A stretch of 64,000 nucleotides of DNA from Actinospineispora spinosispora DSM 44797 (GCF_000429025.1 NZ_AUBB01000032.1:55773-119772); one strand, 5' to 3'; positions 36,025 to 44,951 are shown, counted from the stretch's first letter. The notes: generated by a model not told the origin, from the sequence alone. Program-made: numbers and translations.

Positions 36025-36081
36025 CTCACGCACGCCGCGGGCCAGGGTGAGATGCTGGCGAGCGGCGGCGAGAGGTGGTTG

Positions 36082-36900
36082 ATGGCACGGCACGACGCTG
36101 AGGCGTTTCACTTCCCCGATCGGTTCGACCCGATCCCCGGTCTGTACGAGCGGCTCCAGGAGCTGCACCGGGTCGGCCGGGAACGATCGGCGCTCGATCT
36201 CGTGGTGGCCACGCTGCGCCGCGACGGGCGCTCCGCCGCCGCTTTCGAGGGTGTGCTGCTGCTCTGCTCGGGACGGACAGCGGGCTCCGGCTCCGGCGTG
36301 GCCGAGCCGATCACCTCCGAACAGCTCACCAACCCCTACCTTGCGCCGGTGGCGACGGAGTGCGTGTCGTGTCAGCTGCACTGGTTCTCCAGCCACATCC
36401 TGACGCTCGGCCAGCGCATGGCGGTCAGCAACCCGATCGGTCTGCAGTGCCAGGTGTGCCGCTACACACTGTGCCGCGACTGTCTCGCACCGAACGACCG
36501 TGACTGCCCCGAGCCGGGCTGCGGGGGCACGCTCGGCACGCCGGTGCTCCCGACCGGACGCCCCCGGCGTCAGCCGGCGAACCGGCGCGTCGGGGACATC
36601 GAGTACGTGCTGGTGCTCTGGGAAGGCACCGAACCCGACCAGGCGGAGGTCGTCGGACTCCTCGACCTGGTGTGCACCTGGCAGGACCGGAGCGCGGCCA
36701 GGGTGACCCTCGTCGAGGACCCCGAGGTGCGCAAGGCTGTCGGGGAGGCCCTCGTTCACCGGGAGGAGCGCGAGGGCCGGGTCGGCCTGCGCGCGTTCGA
36801 ACGGACCCGCGCCGTGCTGATCAGCAACCCGAGAACGGGCAAGCGCCGAGTCCTGGTGGTGGCGGGAGACCGGAGTGAGCCCGGCCGCCCTCACTCGTAG
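36082..36900 (+). CDS. Zinc-ribbon/RING-like protein downstream of the giant gene
   Basis: The start at 36082 (MARHDAEAF) has GAGAGG six bases upstream; an in-frame ATG at 36052 is also possible (282 residues). Cysteines are arranged as CVSC ... [12 protein letters not shown] ... CPEPGC, enough for two zinc sites in a RING/treble-clef-like pattern. The C-terminal third has a Rossmann-like strand-helix pattern ([23 protein letters not shown]). It begins 27-57 bp after the giant gene on the same strand, so co-transcription and an accessory role are likely. I do not recognise a family. Its stop overlaps the stop of the convergent nitroreductase-like gene by 10 bp. Confidence 0.75.
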   Translation: MARHDAEAFHFPDRFDPIPGLYERLQELHRVGRERSALDLVVATLRRDGRSAAAFEGVLLLCSGRTAGSGSGVAEPITSEQLTNPYLAPVATECVSCQLHWFSSHILTLGQRMAVSNPIGLQCQVCRYTLCRDCLAPNDRDCPEPGCGGTLGTPVLPTGRPRRQPANRRVGDIEYVLVLWEGTEPDQAEVVGLLDLVCTWQDRSAARVTLVEDPEVRKAVGEALVHREEREGRVGLRAFERTRAVLISNPRTGKRRVLVVAGDRSEPGRPHS

Positions 36901-37499
36901 TTCAGCTCGCCGCTCCGGGTTCGTTTGAGCTCGGAGAAGTGCGGGTTCGAGGCCAGGAGCACCGCTCCGTCGAATGTGTCGAGCGCGGCCTGGCCTCGGG
37001 GGACGGCGCTGAGTACCGGGCCGAAGAACGCGACGCCGTCGACATGGATGGTGGGGGTGCCGACCTCCGTGCCGACCGGGTCCATGCCCTCGTGGTGGCT
37101 GGTACGCACGGCCTGGTCGTAGCGGGTGGAGTCGGCGGCCGGGGCGAGGTCGTCGGCGTCGAGCGCGGTCAGCACGGCGGCGAGCACCGCGCCCCGCGGC
37201 CTGATGCCTTGGTTGAAGTACCGGGTGCCGAACTCGGTGTAGTAGTCGCGCAGCGCCTGCTCACCGCGGCGGTCGGCGAGCGCGGCGGCCACCCGCACCG
37301 GACGCCAGGCGCTGTCCGGTCCCTTGTCGGCCTCGGGGACATGTCCTGGCCGGCCCTCGTTGAGCACGGCCAGGCTCATGATCCGGAACCGCAGGTCGAT
37401 CGGGCGCAGCTTCTCCACCTCGAGAATCCACCGTGAGGCGATCCAGGCGAACGGGCAGACCGGATCGAAGTAGAAGTCGACGCGGGTCGCGGTGTCCAT
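36891..37499 (-). CDS. DsbA-fold mycothiol-dependent nitroreductase family protein (Rv2466c-like)
   Basis: The 202-residue protein starts at 37499 (MDTATRV). It matches the thioredoxin/DsbA-fold family of Mycobacterium tuberculosis Rv2466c in length and signature: [38 protein letters not shown] and [15 protein letters not shown] ... [10 protein letters not shown]. Rv2466c uses mycothiol to reduce nitro compounds and acts in redox defence. Here the active site reads CPFA instead of CPWC, so the resolving Cys is replaced by Ala. It lies 109 bp downstream of the GntR gene on the same strand. Confidence 0.85.
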   Translation of the reverse strand: MDTATRVDFYFDPVCPFAWIASRWILEVEKLRPIDLRFRIMSLAVLNEGRPGHVPEADKGPDSAWRPVRVAAALADRRGEQALRDYYTEFGTRYFNQGIRPRGAVLAAVLTALDADDLAPAADSTRYDQAVRTSHHEGMDPVGTEVGTPTIHVDGVAFFGPVLSAVPRGQAALDTFDGAVLLASNPHFSELKRTRSGELNYE

Positions 37500-37608
37500 C
37501 GTGCGTTCCCTTCTCGCGGCGGGCTCGTCGCTCGTGTTGATCCACACGCTCTTGAGCCGGGTGTGTTCGCGCACCACCTCGGTGCCGTGCTCGCGGCCGG
37601 ACGGTGCG

Positions 37609-38268
37609 CTACCTGGTGGCGGCATGTTTGAGCAGCGGTCCGATCTGGTCGTGGATCGGGCCCCGATGATCGTCGGCCAGCCGGATGAGCGCTTCGGTGT
37701 CGCCGCGTCGCAGTGCCTCGATGAGTCCGGTGTGTTCGGCGACGATCCGTTCGCGCGCGGCCTGGTCGTACAGGTAGACGGCGCGGTAGGCGTCGGTCAG
37801 CTGCCAGATCCGCAGGAGCTCGTCCACGACGAGGTCGAGTCCGGAAGCCCGGAAGATCGTGAAGTGGAACTTCTGGTTCAGCTTGAGCGCGGTCAGGATC
37901 TCGCGGCGCTCACCGGCCAGGGCGAGTTCGTCGTTGATCCGGGCAAGCTCGTCGAGCTGCTCGGTCCCGAGTGGCGGTAGGGCCCGAAACACCTCCGTCT
38001 CCAGCGCTTTTCGGATCAGATAGGCCTGTTCGAGCTGGGATGCGGTCAGGCGTGCGACCGCGTACCCGATGTTGCGGCGGTACTCCAGGATGCCTTCGCT
38101 CTCCAGTACGCGCAGCGCTTCACGGACGCCGGCGCGACTGGTTCCGAGGCGCACGGCCAGTGCTTCCTGGCGCATCGGCTGACCGGGCAGCAGCTCCATG
38201 GTCAGCACCATGTCGTGAAGCTGATCGACAGCCGCCAGTACCGTGCCCCGCGCATGCCGGTCGGTCAC
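37609..38268 (-). CDS. GntR-family regulator, FadR/FCD subfamily
   Basis: A 219-residue protein with an N-terminal winged HTH ([32 protein letters not shown]) and an all-helical FCD domain whose metal-ligand positions are visible ([22 protein letters not shown]). Such proteins sense carboxylic acids or acyl-CoAs. It is transcribed away from the CoA-transferase gene, with two palindromes between them at 38306-38329, so it probably controls that gene and itself. Confidence 0.88.
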   Translation of the reverse strand: MTDRHARGTVLAAVDQLHDMVLTMELLPGQPMRQEALAVRLGTSRAGVREALRVLESEGILEYRRNIGYAVARLTASQLEQAYLIRKALETEVFRALPPLGTEQLDELARINDELALAGERREILTALKLNQKFHFTIFRASGLDLVVDELLRIWQLTDAYRAVYLYDQAARERIVAEHTGLIEALRRGDTEALIRLADDHRGPIHDQIGPLLKHAATR

Positions 38269-38305
38269 GGTTGCCTCCCGCTCGACGCCGTTGACCCTCG
38301 GAACA

Positions 38306-38329
38306 ATAGGTGCCTATATTGGCGCCAAT
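38306..38329. promoter_or_regulatory. Adjacent palindromes, likely GntR operator
   Basis: ATAGG-TG-CCTAT (38306-38317) and the perfect palindrome ATTGGCGCCAAT (38318-38329) lie head to tail between the GntR start (38268) and the CoA-transferase start (38345). Position and symmetry suggest binding of a GntR dimer to control both genes. Confidence 0.55.
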
Positions 38330-38344
38330 TCTACGGAGGGTCCA

Positions 38345-39544
38345 GTGACCGACGCACAGACCGGTGACACTCGTGGCCATGGGCCGCTGCACGGCTTACG
38401 CGTGCTCGACCTGACCACCACGTTCATGGGCCCTTACGCCACGATGCTGATGGCCCAGATGGGCGCGGACGTGATCAAGGTCGAGGCCCCCGCCGGGGAC
38501 ATCACACGGGGCATCTCGGACTATCGGGGCCTCGGGATGGGGCCGGTCTTCCTCAACGCCAACCGGGGTAAGCGATCCATCACGCTCGACCTCAAGCAGG
38601 ACGCGGACCGTGCGTTGCTGCTGCGTCTGGCCGGCACCGTCGACGTGTTCGTGCACAACATGCGGCCGGCGGCGGCGCGCCGGGCGGGAATCGAGTACCC
38701 GGCCATCGCCGAGGTGAACCCGGGGTGCGTGTACTGCTCGCTACCTGGTTTCGACTCGACCGGGCCAGAACGCGACAGGCCGGCCTACGACGACGTGATC
38801 CAGGCCGCGAGCGGCTTCGCCTGGGTCCAGGGGAACGCGTACGTGCGTACCCCGGTCGCGGACAAGACGGTCGGCACGCTGGCGCTGGGCGCGATACTGG
38901 CCGCGCTCTACGAACGCTCCGGCTCCGGAAGAGGTCAGGCGGTCGAGGTGCCGATGTTCGAGTCGATGGCCGCTTTCCTGTTGCTGGACCAGCAGGGCGG
39001 CTGGGTGTTCGATCCACCGGCGGGCCCTGTCGGGTACGCCAGGACGTCCTCGCCGCATCGCCGGCCGTATGAGACCAGCGACGGTCATCTCGGCGTGCTG
39101 GTCTACACCGACGCACAGTGGCGCGCGTTCTTCTCCCTCGCCGGGCGACCGGAGATGGCCGATGACCCTCGGTTCCGTTCGATCGCCGGGCGCACCGAGC
39201 ACATCGACGAGCTGTACGCACTGGTGGCCGAGGTGCTTCGAACGCGGTCGACCGACGAGTGGCGGCGGGTGCTGGAGGCGGCCAACATCCCCGCGACTCC
39301 GGTCAACAGCGTGACCGACCTGTTCACCGACCCCCAGGCCTTGGCCAGCGGGCTGTTCGAGACCCACGAGCACCCCACGCTGGGCACGCTGCGCCAACCT
39401 CGGCTGCCGGCCAGGTTCTCCCGCACCGGGGCCGCTCCGGCCGCCTCGGCTCCGGAGCTCGGCGAGCATGCGGAGCAGATCCGCGCCGAGCTCGACCAAC
39501 GTCACCGGACGGCACACACCGTGCCCGGAAACGGTGTGTGCTGA
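38345..39544 (+). CDS. CaiB/BaiF (family III) CoA-transferase
   Basis: The GTG at 38345 is preceded by GGAGGG at a proper distance, giving 399 residues. Family III landmarks are present: LRVLDLTT.F.GPYATMLMAQMGADVIKVEAP, NRGKRSITLDLK and PAYDDVIQAASG with the catalytic Asp, then GRGQAVEVPMFESM and the C-terminal NIPATPVNSV.DLF.DPQ. The enzyme moves CoA between carboxylic acids. The acid is not evident. It is divergent from the FCD-type GntR and its stop is close to the convergent acetyltransferase stop (39561). Confidence 0.92.
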   Translation: MTDAQTGDTRGHGPLHGLRVLDLTTTFMGPYATMLMAQMGADVIKVEAPAGDITRGISDYRGLGMGPVFLNANRGKRSITLDLKQDADRALLLRLAGTVDVFVHNMRPAAARRAGIEYPAIAEVNPGCVYCSLPGFDSTGPERDRPAYDDVIQAASGFAWVQGNAYVRTPVADKTVGTLALGAILAALYERSGSGRGQAVEVPMFESMAAFLLLDQQGGWVFDPPAGPVGYARTSSPHRRPYETSDGHLGVLVYTDAQWRAFFSLAGRPEMADDPRFRSIAGRTEHIDELYALVAEVLRTRSTDEWRRVLEAANIPATPVNSVTDLFTDPQALASGLFETHEHPTLGTLRQPRLPARFSRTGAAPAASAPELGEHAEQIRAELDQRHRTAHTVPGNGVC

Positions 39545-39560
39545 CCAGCGGGAAGAGGCC

Positions 39561-40037
39561 TCAGCGGCCGGCGCGGTCCACCCGTCGCCAAGGCCACTGC
39601 GCGGTGAGCCAGCCTGCGATGGCGTCGGCGAGTGGAACGTCCAGTTCGGCTCGGCTGGCGCGTACCCACGACTGCACGGTGACGTCGTGGTCGACGGCCG
39701 GGTAGAGGTAGACGCAACCGATCACGTCACCGTCGCCGGGGTCGAGCACGGTGAACGTGAACCCTCTGCGAGCGGCGAAGTCGTCGGCGTGGCGGCGCAG
39801 GTCGGAGAGGTTGGCCTCGAGCGTCATTCCGTCGACAGGGGGCCAGCTACCGTCGGGGAACCCGGGTGTCGCCCGGATGTGTTCGATGCTGGAGCTCCAC
39901 GCCCTGTGGTCGTCCTCGTTGTGCCGAGGTCCCAGCGGCTCGAGGCGGAAGTCGTCGGTGGTGAGAGTGGTCGGCGGCGAGAAGTCCGCCGGTACGAATG
40001 GTGAGCTGGCCACGGTCTGGAACGTACCCGGGAGCAT
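39561..40037 (-). CDS. GNAT-like N-acetyltransferase
   Basis: The start at 40037 (ATG, AAGGTGG five bases upstream) gives 158 residues; a GTG three codons upstream (40046) is possible. FRLEPLGPRHNEDDHRAWSSSIEHIRATPGF, then GFTFTVLDPGDGDVIGCVYLYP and RASRAELDVPLADAIAGWL fit the GNAT fold with the beta-4 strand before an acetyl-CoA loop. The acyl-CoA loop (Q/RxxGxG/A) is poorly kept, so activity is uncertain. Substrate unknown. Confidence 0.65.
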   Translation of the reverse strand: MLPGTFQTVASSPFVPADFSPPTTLTTDDFRLEPLGPRHNEDDHRAWSSSIEHIRATPGFPDGSWPPVDGMTLEANLSDLRRHADDFAARRGFTFTVLDPGDGDVIGCVYLYPAVDHDVTVQSWVRASRAELDVPLADAIAGWLTAQWPWRRVDRAGR

Positions 40038-40073
40038 TCGTGCCACCTTGCGGAGTGGGCGCGCGACGCCGGC

Positions 40074-41402
40074 CTAGGCCCTTAGGGACCTGAACGCGGC
40101 GCGCATCTCGGCGCTGAACAGGTCGGGCACCTCCCACGCCGCGAAGTGGCCGCCCTTGTCGACCACTCCGAAGTGGATCAGCTTGTGGTAGCTGCGCTCG
40201 GCCCAGCTGCGTGGGGTCCGGTAGAGCTCGCCCGGGAAGACGGTGATCGCGGCGGGCAGGGAGATGTCGACGGCGTTGAAGTTGTTCGCGTTGTTCTCCC
40301 AGTACAGCTGCGAGGACGAGTTCACCGAGTTGGTCAGCCAGTACAGCGTGATGTCGTCGAGCATCTCGTCCTTGGTGAGCGAACGCTCGGGGTCGCCGCC
40401 GCTGTAGGTCCACTGGGCGAACTTGTCGTACATCCAGGCGGCCAGGCCGGTGGGGGAGTCCGACAGTCCGTATCCCACGGTCTGCGGGCGGGTGACCATC
40501 ATGGCGGAGTAGCCGCTGCCCCTGGTGTAGAGGGCCTTGAGCGAGTCGAACGCCGCCCTCTCGTCGGGCGCGAGCCCCTCGGGGGCGGGCCCACCGTCGT
40601 TGAGGACCTTCGCGATGTCCGCCGGCACGGTGGCCGGCATGTTGACGTGGATGCCGACGAGTCCCGGCGGGGCTTGGCGGGCCATCCGGTCGGAGATCAC
40701 CGCGCCCCAGTCACCGCCCTGGGAGACGTAGCGCCGGTAGCCCAGCCGGTCCATCAGCACGGTCCAGGCACGCCCGATCCGGTCCGGTCCCCAGCCGGTG
40801 GCGGTGGGCTGCCCGGAGAAGCCGTACCCGGGCATCGAGGGGATCACCAGGTGGAAGGCGTCGGCTTCGGTGCCGCCGTGCGCGGTGGGGTCGGTGAGCG
40901 GGCCGATGACCTTCAGCATCTCCAGGAACGATCCCGGCCATCCGTGCGTGATGATCATCGGCAGGGCGTTGGCGTGCTTCGAGCGGATGTGCAGGAAGTG
41001 GATGTCGAGCCCGTCGATCTCGGTGAGGAACTGTGGCAGCGCGTTGACCCGTTCCTCCAGCTTGCGCCAGTCGTAGTCCGTTCCCCAGTAGCGGACCAGC
41101 TCCTGCAGTCTGGCGAGCTGGACGCCCTGGGACTGGTCCGGCACGGTCTCCCGGGTCGGCCAGCGGGTCGCCACCACGCGTCGGCGGAGGTCGTCGAGCT
41201 GTTCCTGGGCAACGTTGATCCGGAAGGGTCGGATCGCCTCCCCGCCCCCGCCTGCCGTACCCGCGGTGGCGGTGGCGGTGGCTCCGTTCGATGCACCCGG
41301 CCGCGCCGGCCCGCACGCCGCGGCGGTCGCGGTGACCAGCAGCGCGGCCGCCGAGGTCGCCAGGAATCCCCGCCGGCTCGGCGAGGACAGAGACTCGGAC
41401 AT
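40074..41402 (-). CDS. Tat-exported epoxide hydrolase (EHN domain)
   Basis: The start at 41402 has AGGAGG six bases upstream and gives 442 residues. The N-terminus SRRGFLATSAAALLVTATAAAC is a twin-arginine signal ending at a Cys, so it may be a Tat lipoprotein. After it come the EHN domain (FRINVAQEQLDDLRRRVVATRWP) and an alpha/beta-hydrolase with HGWPGSF, the nucleophile elbow SQGGDWGA (Asp) and the catalytic His in KGGHFAAWEVPDLF. This is the microsomal-type epoxide hydrolase family; substrates are probably xenobiotic or lipid epoxides. Confidence 0.92.
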   Translation of the reverse strand: MSESLSSPSRRGFLATSAAALLVTATAAACGPARPGASNGATATATAGTAGGGGEAIRPFRINVAQEQLDDLRRRVVATRWPTRETVPDQSQGVQLARLQELVRYWGTDYDWRKLEERVNALPQFLTEIDGLDIHFLHIRSKHANALPMIITHGWPGSFLEMLKVIGPLTDPTAHGGTEADAFHLVIPSMPGYGFSGQPTATGWGPDRIGRAWTVLMDRLGYRRYVSQGGDWGAVISDRMARQAPPGLVGIHVNMPATVPADIAKVLNDGGPAPEGLAPDERAAFDSLKALYTRGSGYSAMMVTRPQTVGYGLSDSPTGLAAWMYDKFAQWTYSGGDPERSLTKDEMLDDITLYWLTNSVNSSSQLYWENNANNFNAVDISLPAAITVFPGELYRTPRSWAERSYHKLIHFGVVDKGGHFAAWEVPDLFSAEMRAAFRSLRA

Positions 41403-41531
41403 GCGCTCCTCCTGCTGGGAATGCGGCAGACCAGGTTGATCGACTCCGCACGGGCACGGTAGGTAGCTGCGCGCCTGCCTCGCGCCCGTCACATCACGCC
41501 ATGGCTGTACGTCATCCCCGTGCCTCAGCCC

Positions 41532-42002
41532 TCATGCGTGGACGTGCTGGAGGGAGGGGGTGAGCCCCACGTGACGGGCGATGCGCTGCAACACCTCACG
41601 CAGATGATCATGTTCGGCCGGGTCGATCCCCGCGAACAGGGAAGCCTCGCACTCTTCGGCTACCAGTTCGGCGCGCGACAGCAGCTCGAAGGCAGCTCCA
41701 GCCAGATGAATGGCGTGGGCGCGCCGGTCTTCCGGATGAGATCGCCGCTCTACGAGTTCACGTCGTTCGAGGTCGTCGATCAAGCCCACCATGACATTGC
41801 GGTGCACCCCGACCAGCTCGGCGAGCCGCTGCTGAGACTGACCTTCGCTGCGTGAAATCTGAACCAGGACATCGAAATGAGCTGGCCGTATCCCGAGAGG
41901 CTCCAGTCCCTGAGCGAACCGCGTGGCGACCTGGGAGCCGATTTGAGAGATCAGGAACACGGTGTTGTGGCTGATCCCAGCCGTGCCGATGAATATCTGC
42001 AC
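41532..42002 (-). CDS. MarR-family transcriptional regulator
   Basis: A 156-residue protein with the MarR winged helix: ISRSEGQSQQRLAELVGVHRNVMVGLIDDLERRELVERRSHPEDRRAHAIHLAGAA, including the DRR wing motif. The start is taken as GTG at 42002 but no clear ribosome site supports it. It lies 38 bp downstream of the SDR-like gene on the same strand and may be co-transcribed with it. Confidence 0.85.
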   Translation of the reverse strand: MQIFIGTAGISHNTVFLISQIGSQVATRFAQGLEPLGIRPAHFDVLVQISRSEGQSQQRLAELVGVHRNVMVGLIDDLERRELVERRSHPEDRRAHAIHLAGAAFELLSRAELVAEECEASLFAGIDPAEHDHLREVLQRIARHVGLTPSLQHVHA

Positions 42003-42040
42003 TGGGGGTGTGTTCTCGCCGTGATCGGGAGGGCTGTCGT

Positions 42041-42829
42041 CTAGTAGTGGATCGGGCCGCGCATGCCGCCGGCGGTGGCGATGGCGTCGCCGGTGATCGA
42101 TACGCTGCGCGGCGAAGCGAGGAAGGCCGTCACGGCGGCCACCTCCTCGGCGGTGATTATCCGGCCGATGCTGGTCATGCTGTTCAGTCCCGCCAGCACC
42201 GTCGCCTCGCTCACTCCCTGTGCGGTGGCGATGGCGCCGAGTACCGTGGGGGTCCGCTCGGTGACTGTGTAGCCGGGATGCACCACTGTCACATTGATGC
42301 CGGCCGGACCGAGTTCGTCGGCGAGGTTCTTGGTCATCGCGGCGATCGAGACATTGCGGACAGAGCCGATCAGCGAACCCGTCATCCGCGCGTGAAGCCC
42401 GCTGATGTTGATGATGCGGCCCCAGCCGCGTTTGATCATTCCCGGTGCCAATGCTCTTGCACAGCGCAGGTAGCCGAGAAGCTTGATCTCCAGTTCGTCG
42501 CGCAACTCGGCGTCGGTGATCTCGCTGAGCTTGGGCTTCGCTCCTGGGACACTCGGCCGCGCCGCGGCGTTGACGAGGATGTCGACGCCGCCGAGCAGCT
42601 CGATCGCGCGAGTGGCCATGTCTCGCACCGACCGGTCGTCACCGGTGTCCGCGGTGATGGCGACGGCGCGCTCACCGAGCGAGCCCGCGATGGTGTGGAG
42701 CGTGGCTGCGTCCCGCGCGACGATGGCGACACGGGCTCCTTCGGCGAGTAGTTCCCTCGCCACAGCCAGGCCGATGCCTCGGCTGCCGCCGGTCACCAGC
42801 GCGCGTTTTCCCTCGAGTTGCAGGTCCAT
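42041..42829 (-). CDS. Short-chain dehydrogenase/reductase-like protein without catalytic Tyr/Lys
   Basis: A 262-residue Rossmann protein with TGGSRGIG, VNAAARP (usually NNAG) and the family C-terminal PGYTVTERT. In the active site, after INISGLHARMTGS the expected Tyr and Lys (Y-x3-K) are Ser and Val (IGSVRNV). It should therefore bind NAD(P) but lack classical SDR catalysis, or use other residues. It sits upstream of the MarR gene on the same strand. Confidence 0.85.
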   Translation of the reverse strand: MDLQLEGKRALVTGGSRGIGLAVARELLAEGARVAIVARDAATLHTIAGSLGERAVAITADTGDDRSVRDMATRAIELLGGVDILVNAAARPSVPGAKPKLSEITDAELRDELEIKLLGYLRCARALAPGMIKRGWGRIINISGLHARMTGSLIGSVRNVSIAAMTKNLADELGPAGINVTVVHPGYTVTERTPTVLGAIATAQGVSEATVLAGLNSMTSIGRIITAEEVAAVTAFLASPRSVSITGDAIATAGGMRGPIHY

Positions 42830-43001
42830 GCGGTCATGGTGGTGAAGTCGTGCCGGGCTGTCTTGAACGTTTCAGCCACCGCGGACCCCGAGGTGTGTTG
42901 CGTTCATCTGAGCCACCGGCCGGAGCGGTGCTGCGCAGCGGTATCTGTCACGTCTCGTCTGATGTCTCGACCGAGCCGACGTCCATGGTCACGGGAGGCG
43001 T

Positions 43002-43757
43002 TCAGACTGTTCGGACTTCGGCGAGTCGTTGGGCCGCGAACGGGTCGGTTGCGGTGGGGTCCCAGCAGATGGCGGCGTCCCAGGCGGCCCGTGCTTGTGT
43101 GGCGATGTCGTAGGTGTGGTGGTCGAGGCCGGCGGCGTTGTGGGGCAGGGCGAGGTCGAGGTCGGGGGCGTCGAGGTGCGCCTCGTCCCAGTCGATCAGT
43201 GCGACGTGGTCGTTGGTGATGCGGATGTTGGTGGGGTTGGGGTCGCCGTGGACGACGCAGCTCGCACGGTTGGTGAGTCGGGCCCACGCGGCCCGGCATC
43301 GCTGGACGCTTTCGGCTGGCATCGCGGCGAGGTTGACTCTGGTCCCGGTCTCGGTGTGCAGGAGGTCGGTCGAGGATCGCCAGCCTGGGCGTTGGGCCCA
43401 GCCGCGGGTCAGCCGGTGTAGTCGGCGGAGTGTGTCGGCGACGCGACGCCAGTCGGTTTCGGTCTCTGGTGTCCGGCCGGGTATGTAGGTCATCACCACC
43501 AGTCCCTGGGCGAAGTACCGCCCGTGTGTGGTCGGGATCGGCGCCGGCACCGTCATCCCTGCCCGGGCGAGGTGTCGCATTAGGTGGGTTTCCCACGCCA
43601 GGTCCGCGTCGGTGCGGTGGCCGAGCCGGGCGACCGCGCGGTGTCCGTTGACGCGCACGCTCCGTACCTGGTTGACGCCGGCCCCGTCGGTGAGCGGCTC
43701 GCCGAGCACGACGTCCGTGTCCCACTGCTCGAGTGCCTCCCAGCCCACCCGCAACAT
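43002..43757 (-). CDS. Aminoglycoside phosphotransferase (APH)-family protein
   Basis: From the ATG at 43757 the protein has 251 residues. APH landmarks are VVMTYIPGRTP (hinge), VVHGDPNPTNIRI (catalytic loop) and LIDWDEAHLDAPDLDLA (metal-binding). The start is uncertain because no strong ribosome site is visible, and the frame stays open upstream through a low-complexity repeat. The family phosphorylates small hydroxylated substrates or sugars; resistance cannot be inferred. Confidence 0.82.
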   Translation of the reverse strand: MLRVGWEALEQWDTDVVLGEPLTDGAGVNQVRSVRVNGHRAVARLGHRTDADLAWETHLMRHLARAGMTVPAPIPTTHGRYFAQGLVVMTYIPGRTPETETDWRRVADTLRRLHRLTRGWAQRPGWRSSTDLLHTETGTRVNLAAMPAESVQRCRAAWARLTNRASCVVHGDPNPTNIRITNDHVALIDWDEAHLDAPDLDLALPHNAAGLDHHTYDIATQARAAWDAAICWDPTATDPFAAQRLAEVRTV

Positions 43758-43803
43758 CTTCGGCCACGGTGGCGAAGCGCGCGAGGAGTTTAGGGTCTGG
43801 ACC

Positions 43804-43839
43804 GCCTGTCTCGCCGCCTGTCTCGCCGCCTGTCTCGCC
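43804..43839. repeat. Three 12-bp tandem repeats upstream of the phosphotransferase gene
   Basis: The unit GCCTGTCTCGCC occurs three times in tandem. It lies just upstream of the likely start of the APH-family gene, so it is probably a microsatellite in the leader. Confidence 0.85.
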
Positions 43840-44125
43840 GCCGGTCGACGCGCAGATCGGACCGCGATCGCGGCCGGCGCCATCCGCCTGGCGACCAGGT
43901 CAGCCCCTACTTCCCCAAGGCCTGGTACCGCTCGCGCGAGGACCTGGTCCGCTGGAGTGAAGGACCTGACGCGACGCCGACCAAAGGCAGTTCCTCGCGC
44001 GAGCGCAACCAACGCCGCCGTTTAGCAGGTGAATCAACAGCGGTCGAGGAAAAATATTCGAAAACACGATTGACGACTCGATATCAATCATGGATGATGG
44101 AATCACACCGATTGAAGGAGCCCCA

Positions 44126-44266
44126 ATGGCAAGCATCTGGACGCGAAGCGGACAAGGCGATCAGCGCCGCGCCGCGATCGCCGCCTCATGCCTGTCGCGG
44201 GGCTACCCGAATATCTTCGTGCTGCCCGAACATGTGCTGCTGAGCAGCACCGGCTCTCCGCCCTGA
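44126..44266 (+). CDS. Small 46-residue protein gene in front of the tRNA array
   Basis: ATG at 44126 has AAGGAG six bases upstream. The product begins MASIWTRSGQGDQRRAAIAASC and ends STGSPP at a TGA; it has no membrane segment and no recognised family. An AT-rich stretch (44050-44110) with a TTGACG hexamer at 44070 precedes it and a terminator (44289-44323) follows, so it is a complete small transcription unit. Confidence 0.65.
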   Translation: MASIWTRSGQGDQRRAAIAASCLSRGYPNIFVLPEHVLLSSTGSPP

Positions 44267-44288
44267 CGCCTCCAGCGTCTGGTCAGGG

Positions 44289-44323
44289 AGCCGCCCGTCG
44301 GGAAACCGATTAGGGCGGCTTTT
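44289..44323 (+). terminator. Rho-independent terminator before the tRNA array
   Basis: An 8-bp stem AGCCGCCC / GGGCGGCT (44289-44296 and 44313-44320) with a 16-nt loop is followed by a T run. It separates the small gene at 44126 from the first tRNA. An imperfect palindrome (44336-44355, AAAACGTTTT core) lies just after it and may belong to the array promoter. Confidence 0.8.
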
Positions 44324-44360
44324 CTATTCGCCGTGCCCGAAAAACGTTTTCCGGGTTGAT

Positions 44361-44428
44361 GTCGGTGAGCTTTGGAAGCGGATCGGTCTCAAATCCGTGC
44401 CTTGGGGGTTCGACTCCTCCCGCCGGCG
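44361..44428 (+). tRNA. tRNA-like gene with minimal D arm and 9-nt anticodon loop
   Basis: Acceptor GTCGGTG/CGCCGGC pairs over seven positions. The T arm GGGGG-TTCGACT-CCTCC is good. The D arm is only CTT/AAG with a 3-nt loop, and the anticodon stem CGGAT/ATCCG closes a 9-nt loop (CGGTCTCAA). CAA or CTC could be the anticodon; identity is undecided. Confidence 0.6.
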
Positions 44429-44646
44429 CAGTGCACTCATTTGTGTGAGTGCTTGTTGTTTTGACAATTCCACAGTGGAGCACATAAGCACGCTCGCCCC
44501 GACCGTTCCGGCTGATTCTTGATGCCTGGCCTACGCGGTGGATGGTGGCGAGCTTCTGCCCGCGCGCCGACGCGGGCACCCGGTGCCGGGTGGACTGGGG
44601 GAGCCCCTGCCCGGCACCGGAAGACTTGGGGAGGCAGTGGGGCTGT

Positions 44647-44673
44647 GGCGGTTCAAGTCCGTCCCTCACCACC
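44647..44673 (+). tRNA. tRNA 3'-end fragment
   Basis: A T arm GGCGG-TTCAAGT-CCGTC is followed by CCTCACC-A-CC. No matching 5' half with an anticodon arm can be placed between 44540 and 44646, which instead holds a GGTGCCGGG/CCCGGCACC hairpin (44582-44619). It is probably a decayed tRNA. Confidence 0.4.
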
Positions 44674-44677
44674 GTCT

Positions 44678-44755
44678 GCCCTTGTAGCTCAACGGACTTC
44701 AGCACCGGCCTTCTACGCCGTGGGATACGGGGTTCGACTCCTGTGAAGGGCACCA
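44678..44755 (+). tRNA. tRNA-Arg (anticodon TCT)
   Basis: GCCCTTG pairs with GAAGGGC except at the last position. The anticodon loop CTTCTAC is closed by CGGC/GCCG. The T loop is 8 nt. The CCA end is encoded. Confidence 0.7.
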
Positions 44756-44788
44756 AAACGACGGAACCGGAAGCCGTCGTGGTTGTTC

Positions 44789-44866
44789 GTGCGGTCGTGG
44801 TGAACTCGGCGGACACGCCAGGCTTCCACCGGAGGAGAAGCGGGTTCGATGCCCGCCGATGCACCA
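44789..44866 (+). tRNA. tRNA-like element with collapsed anticodon loop
   Basis: A D arm TGGTG/CGCCA and a perfect T arm GCGGG-TTCGATG-CCCGC are present. The anticodon position holds CTTCC/GGAGG closed by only three bases (ACC), leaving no anticodon. The acceptor pairs imperfectly. It is probably non-functional in decoding. Confidence 0.5.
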
Positions 44867-44874
44867 CCGAGCAT

Positions 44875-44950
44875 GGCCGATGCGGCTGACCGGCTAGGCC
44901 GCCGCGCTTTCAACGCGGAAGACCGGGTTCGAGGCCCGGATCGGTCACCA
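44875..44950 (+). tRNA. tRNA-Glu (anticodon TTC)
   Basis: Perfect acceptor GGCCGAT/ATCGGTC, anticodon arm CCGCG-CTTTCAA-CGCGG, T arm CCGGG-TTCGAGG-CCCGG and an encoded CCA. Confidence 0.9.
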
Positions 44951-44951
44951 G

